Below, one piece after another: positions 1 through 7,528 of a DNA stretch of 64,000 nt. The position numbers and the translations under genes were made by a program. Positions within the stretch are counted from its first letter, which is position 1, and each line of letters opens with the position of its first letter. Under the pieces are notes generated by a model. The model was given only the letters and a program-made list of their open reading frames with translations. It was not told the DNA's origin and did not search any database. The DNA comes from Pseudomonadota bacterium (GTDB taxonomy: Bacteria; Pseudomonadota; Alphaproteobacteria; Rhizobiales; Methylopilaceae): contig JAEWFF010000073.1 of NCBI GenBank assembly GCA_023388965.1, positions 62,001 to 126,000 on the forward strand, given 5' to 3'.

Positions 1-617
1 GTGCCGAACGAGCCCGCGCGCCCCGCCCCCTCCGGCGTATAGAACGGCAGCCAGTGCCCGTCATCATCGAGCCGCCAGTCCTTCATCACCAGCACATATT
101 CGGCGTCGAACGGCTCCGGCTCGTCGCCCTCGACGATCAGGATGCCGGCAAGGCCGTGGCCGATCTGGCCGACGCCGTTGCAATGCGAATGGAAGAAGAA
201 GGTGCCGGTGTCGGGCGGCGTGAATTCATAGGTGAAATCCTGCCCCGGCTCGACGGGCGGCTGGGTGATGTATTGCACGCCGTCCATGTCGTTCGGCAGG
301 CGTATGCCGTGCCAGTGGATGCTCGTGTGCTCCGGCAGACGGTTTTTGAGATGCGCGCGCAAGGTGTCGCCGCGCTTTATCCGGATCGTCTCGAACGACC
401 GTCCGTTGTAGAGCCAGAACGGCAGATCGGCGCATGCGCGTGGAATGGCCGTTCCGCGATGCTCGGCGGCGATAATGTCGATCTCGTGCAGAACGCCGCC
501 CGCAAGGGGCGGCGCTTCGGGAAGATTGGTCGCGGCGCGCGCGCGTAAAGGCTGCCCGGCGAGAGCGCAGGCTCCCGCCGCCCCCAGCCCATACAGCGCG
601 GCGCGCCGCGTAATCAT
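1..617 (-). CDS. Multicopper oxidase, N-terminal part (cut by window edge)
   Basis: Partial gene. About 205 residues are visible and the 3' end lies beyond base 1. The start ATG is at 617. The N-terminus carries a twin-arginine-like pair (TRRAA) followed by a hydrophobic alanine/glycine stretch and ARA, consistent with export to the periplasm. Two copper-binding signatures of the family are present: HWHG at residues 101-104 and HSH at 143-145, the N-terminal halves of the trinuclear copper site. The type-1 copper motifs would be in the missing part. Multicopper oxidases oxidise metals such as Fe(II) or Cu(I), or phenols, using O2. The gene starts 7 bases downstream of an imelysin-family gene on the same strand, so the two are probably one transcript. 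This favours an iron-related (ferroxidase-like) role, but the substrate is not shown by sequence. Confidence 0.88.
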   Translation of the reverse strand, partial: MITRRAALYGLGAAGACALAGQPLRARAATNLPEAPPLAGGVLHEIDIIAAEHRGTAIPRACADLPFWLYNGRSFETIRIKRGDTLRAHLKNRLPEHTSIHWHGIRLPNDMDGVQYITQPPVEPGQDFTYEFTPPDTGTFFFHSHCNGVGQIGHGLAGILIVEGDEPEPFDAEYVLVMKDWRLDDDGHWLPFYTPEGAGRAGSFG

Positions 618-624
618 GCGGCCC

Positions 625-1896
625 TCACTGCACCGCGGACGGATTGTCCAGACTGTCGGAGCCCTCGACCTCGATCTTGAGCCCGAGCTTGGCGACGACC
701 GCCTCGATGGCGCGGGTCTGGGCGACGAGACTGTCGACCACATCCTGCACGATCTTGTTGCCCTCGGCATTGCCCTCGCCGATCATCTGGTCATAGCTCT
801 CGGTGCCGTTGTCGGCGCGGTCTTTCATGACCTTCATCGCCGCTTCCGTCCTGGCCAGCGCCGCTTCGAGCGCCTTGGCCTCGTCCGGCGCCTTTTCGGT
901 CGCATAAGCGGCAAGGCTCGGGCCTTCCGTCACCTTGCCGTCGGAAGCGGTGTATTTACCGTTATAGATCGCGATCATTCCCGCCTGGTCATAATAGTGG
1001 GAATTGTGCGTATTGTCCGAGAAGCAGTCGTGCTCCTCTTCCGGATCGTGGAGGATGAGGCCGAGCTTGATGCGCTCGCCGGCAAGCTCGCCGTAAGAGA
1101 GCGAGCCGAGCCCGGTCAGGATGGTGGCGAGGCCGTCCTCGGCGGCGTCCTTGCTCGTCACGTCCTTGCGCGCATCGCCGTCCTTGCCCCATGCGGCGAC
1201 GATCTCCTCCAGGTCCTCGATCAGAAGATCGGTCGCGGCCTTGAGATATTGCGCGCGGCGCTCGCAATTGTCGTTGGTGCAGTTCTTGGTGTCGTAATCG
1301 CTCGCCTTGCGGTCGCCCGCGCCGGCGTCGGTGCCGTTGAGGTCCTGCCCCCAGATCAGGAATTCGATGGCGTGATAGCCGGTCGCGACATTGGCCTCGA
1401 CACCGCCCGCTTCCTGCAGGCTCTGCAGAACATCCTTGTTGATGGTCGTGGCGTCGATCTCGTCCTTGCCGACGCGGATCTTCGTATTGGCGATCACGTT
1501 GGCCGCATAGAGCGGGTTCTCGTCGGACGTCTCGCCATAGCTTTTCGCATCGACATAATCGATCAGGCCCTCGTCGAGCGGCCAGGCATTCACCTTGCCC
1601 TCCCAATCGTCGACGAGCGGATTGCCGAAGCGATAGCCCTCGCTCTGCTGGTAGGGCACGCGTGCCGCCTTCCAGGCCTCGCGCGCCGCTTTCAGAGTGT
1701 CTTCCGTCGGCGCGGCGATGAAGTCGTCGACCGCCTTCTGCAAGGCCTTCGCCGTCGCCAGGCTGTCGGAATAGATGGCTTCGGCCACATTCGCATATGT
1801 CTGCACAATTGCGTCGGGCTCAGTCGCGGCGGCGGCAGGCGCTGCGAGCGCAACACTGAGGGCGGCCGCCGAAATCATCGTGCGGAAAGAAAGCAT
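625..1896 (-). CDS. Imelysin-family periplasmic protein (peptidase M75 / iron-regulated)
   Basis: A 423-residue exported protein. The chosen start at 1896 has AGGAG about 8 bases upstream and gives a clean signal peptide (MLSFRTMISAAALSVALAAP, then AAAA). A longer frame back to 1995 lacks this. The GxHxxE signature of the imelysin/EfeO family is seen as GYHAIE at residues 173-178, in a helical protein with several Trp/Asp-rich segments. Family members (EfeO, IrpA, imelysin) are periplasmic or surface proteins associated with iron uptake, and proteolysis is documented only for some. It is first in a two-gene unit with the multicopper oxidase, and an iron-box-like palindrome lies upstream at 2018-2033. 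I infer a role in periplasmic iron acquisition. Direct substrate and activity are unproven. Confidence 0.88.
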   Translation of the reverse strand: MLSFRTMISAAALSVALAAPAAAATEPDAIVQTYANVAEAIYSDSLATAKALQKAVDDFIAAPTEDTLKAAREAWKAARVPYQQSEGYRFGNPLVDDWEGKVNAWPLDEGLIDYVDAKSYGETSDENPLYAANVIANTKIRVGKDEIDATTINKDVLQSLQEAGGVEANVATGYHAIEFLIWGQDLNGTDAGAGDRKASDYDTKNCTNDNCERRAQYLKAATDLLIEDLEEIVAAWGKDGDARKDVTSKDAAEDGLATILTGLGSLSYGELAGERIKLGLILHDPEEEHDCFSDNTHNSHYYDQAGMIAIYNGKYTASDGKVTEGPSLAAYATEKAPDEAKALEAALARTEAAMKVMKDRADNGTESYDQMIGEGNAEGNKIVQDVVDSLVAQTRAIEAVVAKLGLKIEVEGSDSLDNPSAVQ

Positions 1897-2017
1897 GGGG
1901 CGTCTCCTGATCGCGTTCAGGCGGAAGAAAGTGCCGTCCGGCAGGATGGCCCCGCCGGAAAAGCAATGCCTTCGGGGAAACCCGATGCGCCCCAAGTTGT
2001 CAATGAATAGATTTCTG

Positions 2018-2033
2018 TTTAGAACGTTTTAAA
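2018..2033. promoter_or_regulatory. Candidate iron-responsive operator upstream of imelysin gene
   Basis: The 16-base near-palindrome TTTAGAACGTTTTAAA (one mismatch between arms) lies about 120 bases upstream of the imelysin start. The TTTAGAA half-site resembles the ICE/Irr-box half-site of Rhizobiales. The resemblance is from memory of the consensus. Spacing and binding were not tested. Confidence 0.4.
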
Positions 2034-2163
2034 TCTGTTATCGCCTACGCTGATGAAGTACTCGACTGAATAAATACAGAATACTTACTTCCATCCATCT
2101 ATAGATTTCCCCTGCGGGCAGACCTGCCATGTCTCGCGAACGGCCGCTGCGGAAGAGCGAAGT

Positions 2164-2610
2164 CTAGCCGGCGGTGAGATGCTTTTCGATTTCATGCACG
2201 GGATGGTTGGTGAGGTCCTTGTCGATTTCCGCCGCCACCAAAGCTCTCGTCTGCTCCGAGAAGAACCGGCGCAGATCGGCCAGCATACGCGGCGGCGCGA
2301 CGACGATGAGGGATTGCAGATTCCCCTCCTGCCGCACCCGTTCGAGCTCGTCCGCCACTTCGCGCGCGAATTCTTCCTCGCGCCGGTCGTGGAAATCGGT
2401 CTGCTCGGCGGTGCTGCGGTGGGTGCCCACGCTTTCGAACACGCGAGTCGGCCTGTCGGTGCCCTGCTCGCGGGTCGGCGGGTTGTCGATCTTCGTCACA
2501 TCGGCCGTGCGCAGATTGGGGAACATCCCGTCCCCGGCATTTTCGAGAAACAGGGCCTTGCTGCCGTCGCAGACCAGAACATGACCACCGGCGGGAATCG
2601 AGAGCTTCAT
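2164..2610 (-). CDS. Host attachment protein family (PF10116-like)
   Basis: A 148-residue soluble protein beginning MKLSIPAGGHVLVCDGSKAL, with the conserved N-terminal strand (VLVCDGSKALFLEN), a central basic/acidic helix and the C-terminal VVAPPRMLADLRRF...HPVHEIEKHL block typical of the family. The start at 2610 is preceded by AGAGG at 9 bases. An in-frame ATG two codons upstream has worse spacing. The family name comes from an Agrobacterium study of plant attachment. The fold resembles release-factor eRF1 domain 2 / ribosome-rescue-like proteins, and the biochemical role is unclear. It is monocistronic and divergent from the GFA gene at 2836. Confidence 0.8.
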   Translation of the reverse strand: MKLSIPAGGHVLVCDGSKALFLENAGDGMFPNLRTADVTKIDNPPTREQGTDRPTRVFESVGTHRSTAEQTDFHDRREEEFAREVADELERVRQEGNLQSLIVVAPPRMLADLRRFFSEQTRALVAAEIDKDLTNHPVHEIEKHLTAG

Positions 2611-2835
2611 GTCCATCAACCTCTTGTGAGAACGCCATCGGATTGGACGGGCCAGATTGGACGGGAATGCGCGAACGCGTCCTTGATCACGGTCAAGATA
2701 GAGCCCGCACGGAATACGGAAAGGCGGCCCGGACGACCGGATCCGAGGTTGCAAACAGCGCCCCACGCCCTATTCAGGGGACAGGCGCGGCGGAACATCC
2801 GGCGCGCGGGCGAACCTGTGAGAGGAAAAGTGTAA

Positions 2836-3186
2836 ATGCAGATGTATTCAGGAAGCTGCCAGTGCGGCGCGGTCGGCTATCAGGTCATCGCCGATCTGTC
2901 GAACACCATCACCTGCAATTGCTCGCGCTGCCGCCGGCTCGGCTCGATCCTGGCGTTTACGCCCGCTTCCGCCTTCAAGCTTCAGAAGGGCGAGGACAAC
3001 CTCACCGAATACAAGTTCAACAAGCACGTCATCTCGCATCTGTTCTGCAAGACCTGCGGCGTGCAGAGCTTTTCGCGCGGCACGGGGCCGGACGGCACCG
3101 AGACCATCGCGCTCAATGTGCGCTGTCTCGACGGCGTGAACGCGGATGCCCTGCAGCCGCAGAAGTTCAACGGCGCCGCCGCCTGA
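2836..3186 (+). CDS. GFA-family (Mss4-like) zinc protein
   Basis: A 116-residue protein of the glutathione-dependent formaldehyde-activating enzyme (GFA/CENP-V) family. The zinc ligands are present in the usual order: C8-x-C10, C27-x-C29-x2-C32, and C71-x2-C74. Members bind two zinc ions. Some act on S-hydroxymethylglutathione, but most small paralogues such as this have no proven substrate. A purine-rich stretch (GAGAGGAAAAG) precedes the ATG. The next gene follows after 15 bases, so they may be cotranscribed. Confidence 0.85.
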   Translation: MQMYSGSCQCGAVGYQVIADLSNTITCNCSRCRRLGSILAFTPASAFKLQKGEDNLTEYKFNKHVISHLFCKTCGVQSFSRGTGPDGTETIALNVRCLDGVNADALQPQKFNGAAA

Positions 3187-3201
3187 CCCCCGAAAGGCCC
3201 G

Positions 3202-3489
3202 ATGCGGACCTATCGCGACCTCACCACCGCCGAACGCCGCGCGCTCGACCGCTTCGCCCGCACGTCGGATTTCGAGGCGCCGGCATCGAACTGGCCGGAG
3301 CTGTCGCCGGCGGTCGTCACCGGATTGCTTGCAGCCGGACTGCTGGAAAAGCGTGGCCGCAACGACAAAGACGAGGAACTCTACCGCGTGAGCGACGAGG
3401 GCACGCGGGTGCATGACGAGATGTGGCGGGACGGCAAGGTGCCGAGCCATCCGCGAACGGAACCGTTCGATCCCGACACGCTCGATTGA
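3202..3489 (+). CDS. Small hypothetical protein, winged-helix-like
   Basis: A 95-residue protein, MRTYRDLTTAERRALDRFAR..., with a helix-helix-strand pattern and the phrase AVVTGLLAAGLLEKRG followed by ELYRVSDEGTRVHDEM. This reads like a compact winged-helix fold (helix, then a wing ending in 'T/S-x-E-G'). There is no signal peptide or membrane segment. AAAGG sits 6 bases before the ATG. It probably forms an operon with the GFA gene 15 bases upstream. I do not recognise a named family; DNA binding is inference only. Confidence 0.7.
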   Translation: MRTYRDLTTAERRALDRFARTSDFEAPASNWPELSPAVVTGLLAAGLLEKRGRNDKDEELYRVSDEGTRVHDEMWRDGKVPSHPRTEPFDPDTLD

Positions 3490-3494
3490 CGTCT

Positions 3495-3776
3495 TTACGT
3501 CCGGCGATGGACGAGACGCGCGCAATCCGCCGCCGCGCGGCCGATCCTGCGCGCTTCGCTTTCCGTCAGACGGCCTCTGTCGACCTTCGGCTTCAGCGCA
3601 CGGGTCACGGCCGCCTCGAGCGTCGAGCCGCGCTGCACATTCGCGACGATCGAGCGATAGGCGACCTTGGTCTGGCCCTTCAGCTTGGCCGCGCAGGCAT
3701 CGGCGTCTGCGCGGTCGGCCAGTGCGGCGGTCGACGGCAGCGCGAAAAGCGCAACAAGCACAATGGCACGAAGCAT
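3495..3776 (-). CDS. Small secreted hypothetical protein
   Basis: A 93-residue exported protein. The AGGAG Shine-Dalgarno at 3786-3790 directly abuts an in-frame ATG at 3785 but is 9 bases from the ATG at 3776, so 3776 is chosen. This gives the signal peptide MLRAIVLVALFALPSTAALA. The mature part has two cysteines (in DADACAAKL and AADCARL), which could form one disulfide, and is helical and basic. It converges with the preceding plus-strand gene with only a 5-base gap. No function is recognised. Confidence 0.65.
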   Translation of the reverse strand: MLRAIVLVALFALPSTAALADRADADACAAKLKGQTKVAYRSIVANVQRGSTLEAAVTRALKPKVDRGRLTESEARRIGRAAADCARLVHRRT

Positions 3777-3877
3777 TGTTTTCATCTCCTGTCGGAAGGC
3801 GGCCGGGATGCCCGTTCTTTGCGTCAATTTTGGGTCCGCAAAGGTTGACCCCCGCCGCCTACTTGCTATGAGGCCTT

Positions 3878-4576
3878 ATGCTCGATCTTTCCCTTCTGGC
3901 CCTTCACGGCCGCATCGGCTTCCAGCACCGCGAACCGACGAAGCCGCCGCTTCCTCCGGGCGTGCACAAGCTCGGCCTTTATGAAGAACGCGATTACTAC
4001 CTCGTCGTTTCCGACAAGATCGATCCGCGCAAGCCCGTCCCCTTCATGTCGCTCTTTCATGGCGGCGGCGGCAGCGCCGAGCGCATCATGCCGATCATGA
4101 AGGAGCATGCGGAGGAGAACGGCTTCCTGCTGCTCGTGCCGCAATCGCTGCTGCCGACCTGGGACATCGTGATCGGCGGCAACGGGCCGGATCGCGAGCG
4201 CATCGAGAACGCATTCGGCTGGGTCGCCGACCGTTACGCCCTCCGCGCCGACAAATTCGCCTTTGCCGGCCATTCGGACGGCGGCTCCTATTCGCTGTCG
4301 AACGGCGTCGCCAATGGCGATTTCGTGACCCACATCCTCGCTTTTTCCGCCGGCTTCTTCACGCCGCTCCATCAGGAAGGCGCGCCGCACATCTTCATCG
4401 CGCATGGCAGCCAGGACGAGCAGACGCCGGTCGAGACCGCCGGCCGCGCCAGCGCGCAGAAGCTGAAGGCCGCCGGCTACGACGTCTCCTATCTGGAATA
4501 TGACGGGCCGCACGCCTCCCAGCCCCCCATCGTCTCGGTCGGCGTGAAATATTTCCTGAATTATCCCACCGTCTGA
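3878..4576 (+). CDS. Alpha/beta hydrolase (esterase/carboxylesterase type)
   Basis: A 232-residue cytoplasmic hydrolase. The oxyanion-hole motif HGGGG is at residues 61-65, the nucleophile elbow GHSDGG places Ser133, and the acid and His candidates are in HGSQDEQTP and GPHASQPP near the C-terminus. GAGG lies 5 bases before the ATG. The size and layout match phospholipase/carboxylesterase-type or dienelactone-hydrolase-like small esterases. The substrate cannot be read from sequence, and the gene stands alone. Confidence 0.82.
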   Translation: MLDLSLLALHGRIGFQHREPTKPPLPPGVHKLGLYEERDYYLVVSDKIDPRKPVPFMSLFHGGGGSAERIMPIMKEHAEENGFLLLVPQSLLPTWDIVIGGNGPDRERIENAFGWVADRYALRADKFAFAGHSDGGSYSLSNGVANGDFVTHILAFSAGFFTPLHQEGAPHIFIAHGSQDEQTPVETAGRASAQKLKAAGYDVSYLEYDGPHASQPPIVSVGVKYFLNYPTV

Positions 4577-4658
4577 GAGCGGTGGACACAGCGCCCGGCC
4601 CCTCGACTCGCGCCGCGCCGCAAGCCCAGACTTCGCGTCCCTAACGGAGGGAATCGTC

Positions 4659-4910
4659 ATGGGCATTGAAAGTCTTCTTGTCATCCTGATCGTCGGCGCC
4701 ATTGCCGGCTGGCTCGCGGGCCAGATCGTGAAGGGTTTTGGCTTCGGCCTTATCGGCAATATCGTGGTCGGCATTATCGGCGCGCTGATCGCAAGCTTCC
4801 TGTTCCCCGCCATTGGCGTATCGCTTGGCACCGGCGTGGTCGCCGCCATCATCCATGCCACGATCGGCGCAATCGTGCTGCTCGTCCTGCTCCGTCTCGT
4901 ACGGGGCTGA
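4659..4910 (+). CDS. GlsB/YeaQ/YmgE family stress-response membrane protein
   Basis: An 83-residue, very hydrophobic protein with three predicted membrane helices and the family's glycine-rich pattern (GAIAGWLAGQIVKGFGFGLIGN, then GIIGALIASFLF). Members are small inner-membrane proteins induced by acid, envelope or general stress. AACGGAGGG precedes the start with good spacing. A stem-loop at 4944-4975 follows. Transport or structural role is unknown. Confidence 0.9.
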   Translation: MGIESLLVILIVGAIAGWLAGQIVKGFGFGLIGNIVVGIIGALIASFLFPAIGVSLGTGVVAAIIHATIGAIVLLVLLRLVRG

Positions 4911-4943
4911 TCCTCCCGCCTTTTATCGCCTAGATTATCGAGA

Positions 4944-4980
4944 GGCCGTCCGCCGCAGCTTGCCGGCGGGCGGCCTTCCG
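4944..4980 (+). terminator. Stem-loop, probable terminator after the GlsB gene
   Basis: Arms at 4944-4955 and 4964-4975 form a 12-pair stem (one G-U). It is followed by a weak TTCCGCTTTC tail, so termination is plausible but not strong. Confidence 0.5.
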
Positions 4981-5116
4981 CTTTCTGCTCCCGGCCAACT
5001 TTCCCCTTTCGGTTGATGTTTCGCTCGCAACAATTTTTGAGTGTTGCCGAAAAACTACATCCACCGGTTGAACCGCGTGATCTAAAAAAGGCGGTACAAT
5101 TTTGTAGGGGGCAGTC

Positions 5117-5830
5117 ATGAAACTTGTTCTGACGTCGACCGCCTTTGCGGCGATGACCCTATGTCTACCCGCCTTTGCCGCCGATCTTCCGCCGGTCGAG
5201 GAAGTCCAGCAGCAGGCCTATTACGATTGGTCGGGGGCTTATCTTGGCCTTCACGTCGGGTTCGGCTGGGCCGATTCCGATCTGTCCTCGCCGCTGCCGG
5301 CGCTCATCGATCCCGCCGTCGACAATGACGAGTTGGAAGCCGATGGTGTGTTTGGCGGCATCCAGGGCGGCTATAATTTCCAGTCCGGAAACTTCGTCTT
5401 CGGCATCGAGGCCGACTTTTCCGGCACGGGGATTGACGGCGATGTCGGCGTCGACCCGATCCCTGGTCCCGGTACGCTTGTCGAGGCCGATGTGAATTGG
5501 ATGGCGTCGGTACGCGGCCGGATCGGCTATGCGTTCGACCACATCCTGCCCTATGTGACGGGCGGTTTCGCTGCCGCGGACGTGGATGTTTCGGCGAACG
5601 ATCTTCCCATCCCCGGCGGCATTTTTACCGGTTCGGAAACCTTCACCGGCTGGATCGTCGGCGGAGGCGTGGAGATGGGCTTCACCGAAAACCTCAGCGC
5701 CAGGATCGAATATCTCTACGCCGATCTCGGAGACGAGACCTTTGTCGTCCTTCCGGCCGTAGCCGGCGGAACCGTGGATGCGGATCTGAGGGTCCAGACC
5801 GTCAAGGTCGGCATCAACTACCGCTTCTGA
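5117..5830 (+). CDS. Outer membrane beta-barrel porin-like protein (Omp25/Omp31-type)
   Basis: A 237-residue exported protein with signal peptide MKLVLTSTAFAAMTLCLPAFA. It opens with the rhizobial/Brucella Omp signature (YDWSGAYLGLHVGFGWADSD) and then alternates Gly/aromatic beta strands (GGIQGGYNFQSGNFVFGIEAD, SVRGRIGYAFDHILPYVTGG, SARIEYLYADLGDE). It ends in the C-terminal aromatic needed for barrel insertion (GINYRF). It is an eight-strand barrel in the outer membrane with structural or immunogenic roles in relatives. TAGGGGGCAGTC precedes the start. A strong terminator follows at 5861. Confidence 0.9.
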   Translation: MKLVLTSTAFAAMTLCLPAFAADLPPVEEVQQQAYYDWSGAYLGLHVGFGWADSDLSSPLPALIDPAVDNDELEADGVFGGIQGGYNFQSGNFVFGIEADFSGTGIDGDVGVDPIPGPGTLVEADVNWMASVRGRIGYAFDHILPYVTGGFAAADVDVSANDLPIPGGIFTGSETFTGWIVGGGVEMGFTENLSARIEYLYADLGDETFVVLPAVAGGTVDADLRVQTVKVGINYRF

Positions 5831-5860
5831 AGCCTTCGTCGGGGCCGCCGACCCCGTGTA

Positions 5861-5885
5861 AAGCCCGCCGCTCCGGCGGGCTTTT
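5861..5885 (+). terminator. Rho-independent terminator after the outer membrane protein gene
   Basis: AAGCCCGCCG and CGGCGGGCTT arms around a CTC loop, followed by TTTT. Confidence 0.85.
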
Positions 5886-5930
5886 CATATTCGGCTTCTC
5901 GCTATCCGGCGGCGGGGCGGAGCATCGGCG

Positions 5931-6128
5931 TTAGCCGGCCGTTATCAGCGAGCGGTACAGCCGCTTGTCGTTGTCGTTGGTGTGCGTGGTCTTGGCGGGA
6001 AAGGCATCCATCGGAATGCCCAGTGTCTCGATGTCCGCGGGAAGCGGTCTTTGCCGGGCCTTCAGGGCGCTGCTGACCCGCCGCGCTGCACCGGAAACCT
6101 CGATGAAATGATGTAAATACGCTAGCAT
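5931..6128 (-). CDS. Small hypothetical protein, DUF1127-like
   Basis: A 65-residue soluble protein, MLAYLHHFIEVSGAARRV..., whose middle (ADIETLGIPMDAF) recalls the 'L..LGI' core of short DUF1127/YjiS-type proteins of alphaproteobacteria. AAAGGAG precedes two nested ATGs. The one at 6128 is 5 bases away, while the one at 6132 is only 1 base away and opens a different frame. It is monocistronic and convergent with the outer membrane protein gene. The relatives are RNA-binding or stress-induced small proteins, but the match here is weak. Confidence 0.55.
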   Translation of the reverse strand: MLAYLHHFIEVSGAARRVSSALKARQRPLPADIETLGIPMDAFPAKTTHTNDNDKRLYRSLITAG

Positions 6129-6494
6129 TCATTCTCCTTTCATGTTGCTGAGCGGCCGGACGCTGCCATTACGGCGGCATTTCCGGCCTCATACTTCATA
6201 TGGGGATTAATCTTTTTATTTCAAGAGGTTGGAAGGAGTCGCTAAAGCCTGCTTCCAGTAGGGGCCTCGATCCCGCCGCGGGCTCGCTCATGCGCCTACA
6301 CCAAGAGTACAGACAGATCGAACCGTCATTCAACGGAGGATGCCTCAGCCGCCCCGAATGTGAGGTGGCGCCTCGTCACCGGCCGTCGTCGTCCAGGTGC
6401 ATTTTATGCAGAATCCGTGGACGACAGGAGCGATGATGACGCTGAATGCGGCAACCGAAAGCGGCATTCAGAAATATGTGGTGCGAGGGTGAGA
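6129..6494. other. Intergenic stretch, possible gene remnant at 6436-6492
   Basis: No convincing gene. The only coding-like signal is at 6436-6492 on the plus strand: a good Shine-Dalgarno (ACAGGAG) before an ATG that encodes MTLNAATESGIQKYVVRG and then stops. It could be the first codons of a gene truncated when the neighbouring DUF4145 islet arrived, or a chance ORF. Confidence 0.3.
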
Positions 6495-7145
6495 TTACGT
6501 TTTCCTTCCTCTGTGCTCTTCAATCTGATGAGGCAAGTCGTAGACAATTTTGAGGAGCATAGTGAGATACTCGACGACCGCAGCAGCGTCGGTGCTACTT
6601 GTACCAGATGCACCCGGCGTGGGATGAGCGTTGTCGTTACCAAGTTCTCTCACTTCATGCGCCCACTCGATCATGATAGGCGGGAGAAGCCTCTTGGTGC
6701 CTAGGTCTTCAATCTCTTTAAATAGGTTGCTGCCGGACGCATTCTGATAACGAAGTACCAATTGTACCGCGCTTCGCGCCATAAGCGCCGCAGCGTCATA
6801 GTTCGACACTTCAATGCTGCGCTTCGCCTGTACCCAATAGCGTCCAACGTCGCCTGGCCAGTGCTTCGGCCAGCGCGTGGTTTTCCGCAACCAAGGCACT
6901 TGATGGAAACCTATTAGGCCAGAACTCCCCAGAGCCCAGAAAACAGACGTTAGGTTACCGCACTGCTGACAGACCAAGACATCGTAGCGCAGCGCCTTTG
7001 TCTCATCAGCATTCTTTTTGTGGGTTCGGTGTTCAAAGCCGAAGCGCCCAGCCTCCCCACAAAAGCCGCAAGTCACCTCTCGGAGAGGCAGGTCTCCATC
7101 ATAGGTTTGGTATCCAGACCCCTCGCCTAGGTCCCACCAACTCAT
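6495..7145 (-). CDS. DUF4145-domain protein with zinc ribbon
   Basis: A 216-residue protein. The N-terminal part has two cysteine pairs (CGFC and CQQC), giving a zinc-ribbon-like module. The C-terminal half is helical (YDAAALMARSAVQLVLRYQ..., NDNAHPTPGAS) and matches the DUF4145 pattern. DUF4145 also occurs alone or fused to restriction/defence-type nucleases, but no catalytic domain is visible here. Its base composition is clearly less GC-rich than its neighbours, and it sits about 200 bases from a tRNA gene, which suggests horizontal acquisition. Function unknown. Confidence 0.75.
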   Translation of the reverse strand: MSWWDLGEGSGYQTYDGDLPLREVTCGFCGEAGRFGFEHRTHKKNADETKALRYDVLVCQQCGNLTSVFWALGSSGLIGFHQVPWLRKTTRWPKHWPGDVGRYWVQAKRSIEVSNYDAAALMARSAVQLVLRYQNASGSNLFKEIEDLGTKRLLPPIMIEWAHEVRELGNDNAHPTPGASGTSSTDAAAVVEYLTMLLKIVYDLPHQIEEHRGRKT

Positions 7146-7344
7146 GTAAAATCCCCAACCACTCGCGTCTCGAACGTGGGGTACGATGCTTCATTCGAAT
7201 ACCTAGTTCAATCAGGCGACCTTCATGGCGTTGCGTAGGATGAGTTCCCACACCGGAAAAATTTCGTGTGTGGTTGCACTTGGTTTCATGTTTAGGACCC
7301 CACACCCAAAAGCACCGCCCGCTGAAATGATCAAAAAATGAAGT

Positions 7345-7420
7345 TGGTGGGCCCACCAGGACTCGAACCTGGAACCAGACCGTTATGAGCGGTCGGCTCT
7401 AACCATTGAGCTATGGGCCC
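7345..7420 (-). tRNA. tRNA with CAT anticodon (tRNA-Ile2 or elongator tRNA-Met)
   Basis: A 76-base cloverleaf with encoded CCA: acceptor GGGCCCA paired to TGGGCCC, D-arm GCTC...GAGC, anticodon loop CTCATAA, T-arm CCAGG-TTCGAGT-CCTGG. The anticodon is CAU. The short D-loop (AATGGTTA) resembles the lysidine-modified tRNA-Ile2 of Escherichia coli more than elongator Met, but the identity is left open. It flanks the low-GC DUF4145 region and could be its integration site. No duplicated tRNA end was found. Confidence 0.95.
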
Positions 7421-7528
7421 TTGGCGCCTCTCATACGGATTCGCGGCGCGCTCGTCATCCCCGTTCCGCCATCAAGCCGCCCGCTTTGGCCGTTCATCTG
7501 CGCCCTGCTGCAAACAGGAGCCTTTTTC

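Noticed and set aside
445..2010. Long plus-strand ORF opposite the imelysin gene
   Set aside because: Arg/Ala-rich antisense shadow of a well supported minus-strand gene with a signal peptide and the GxHxxE motif.
7150..7344. Integrase or att site near the tRNA
   Set aside because: No integrase-like ORF and no second copy of the tRNA 3' end found in the region.
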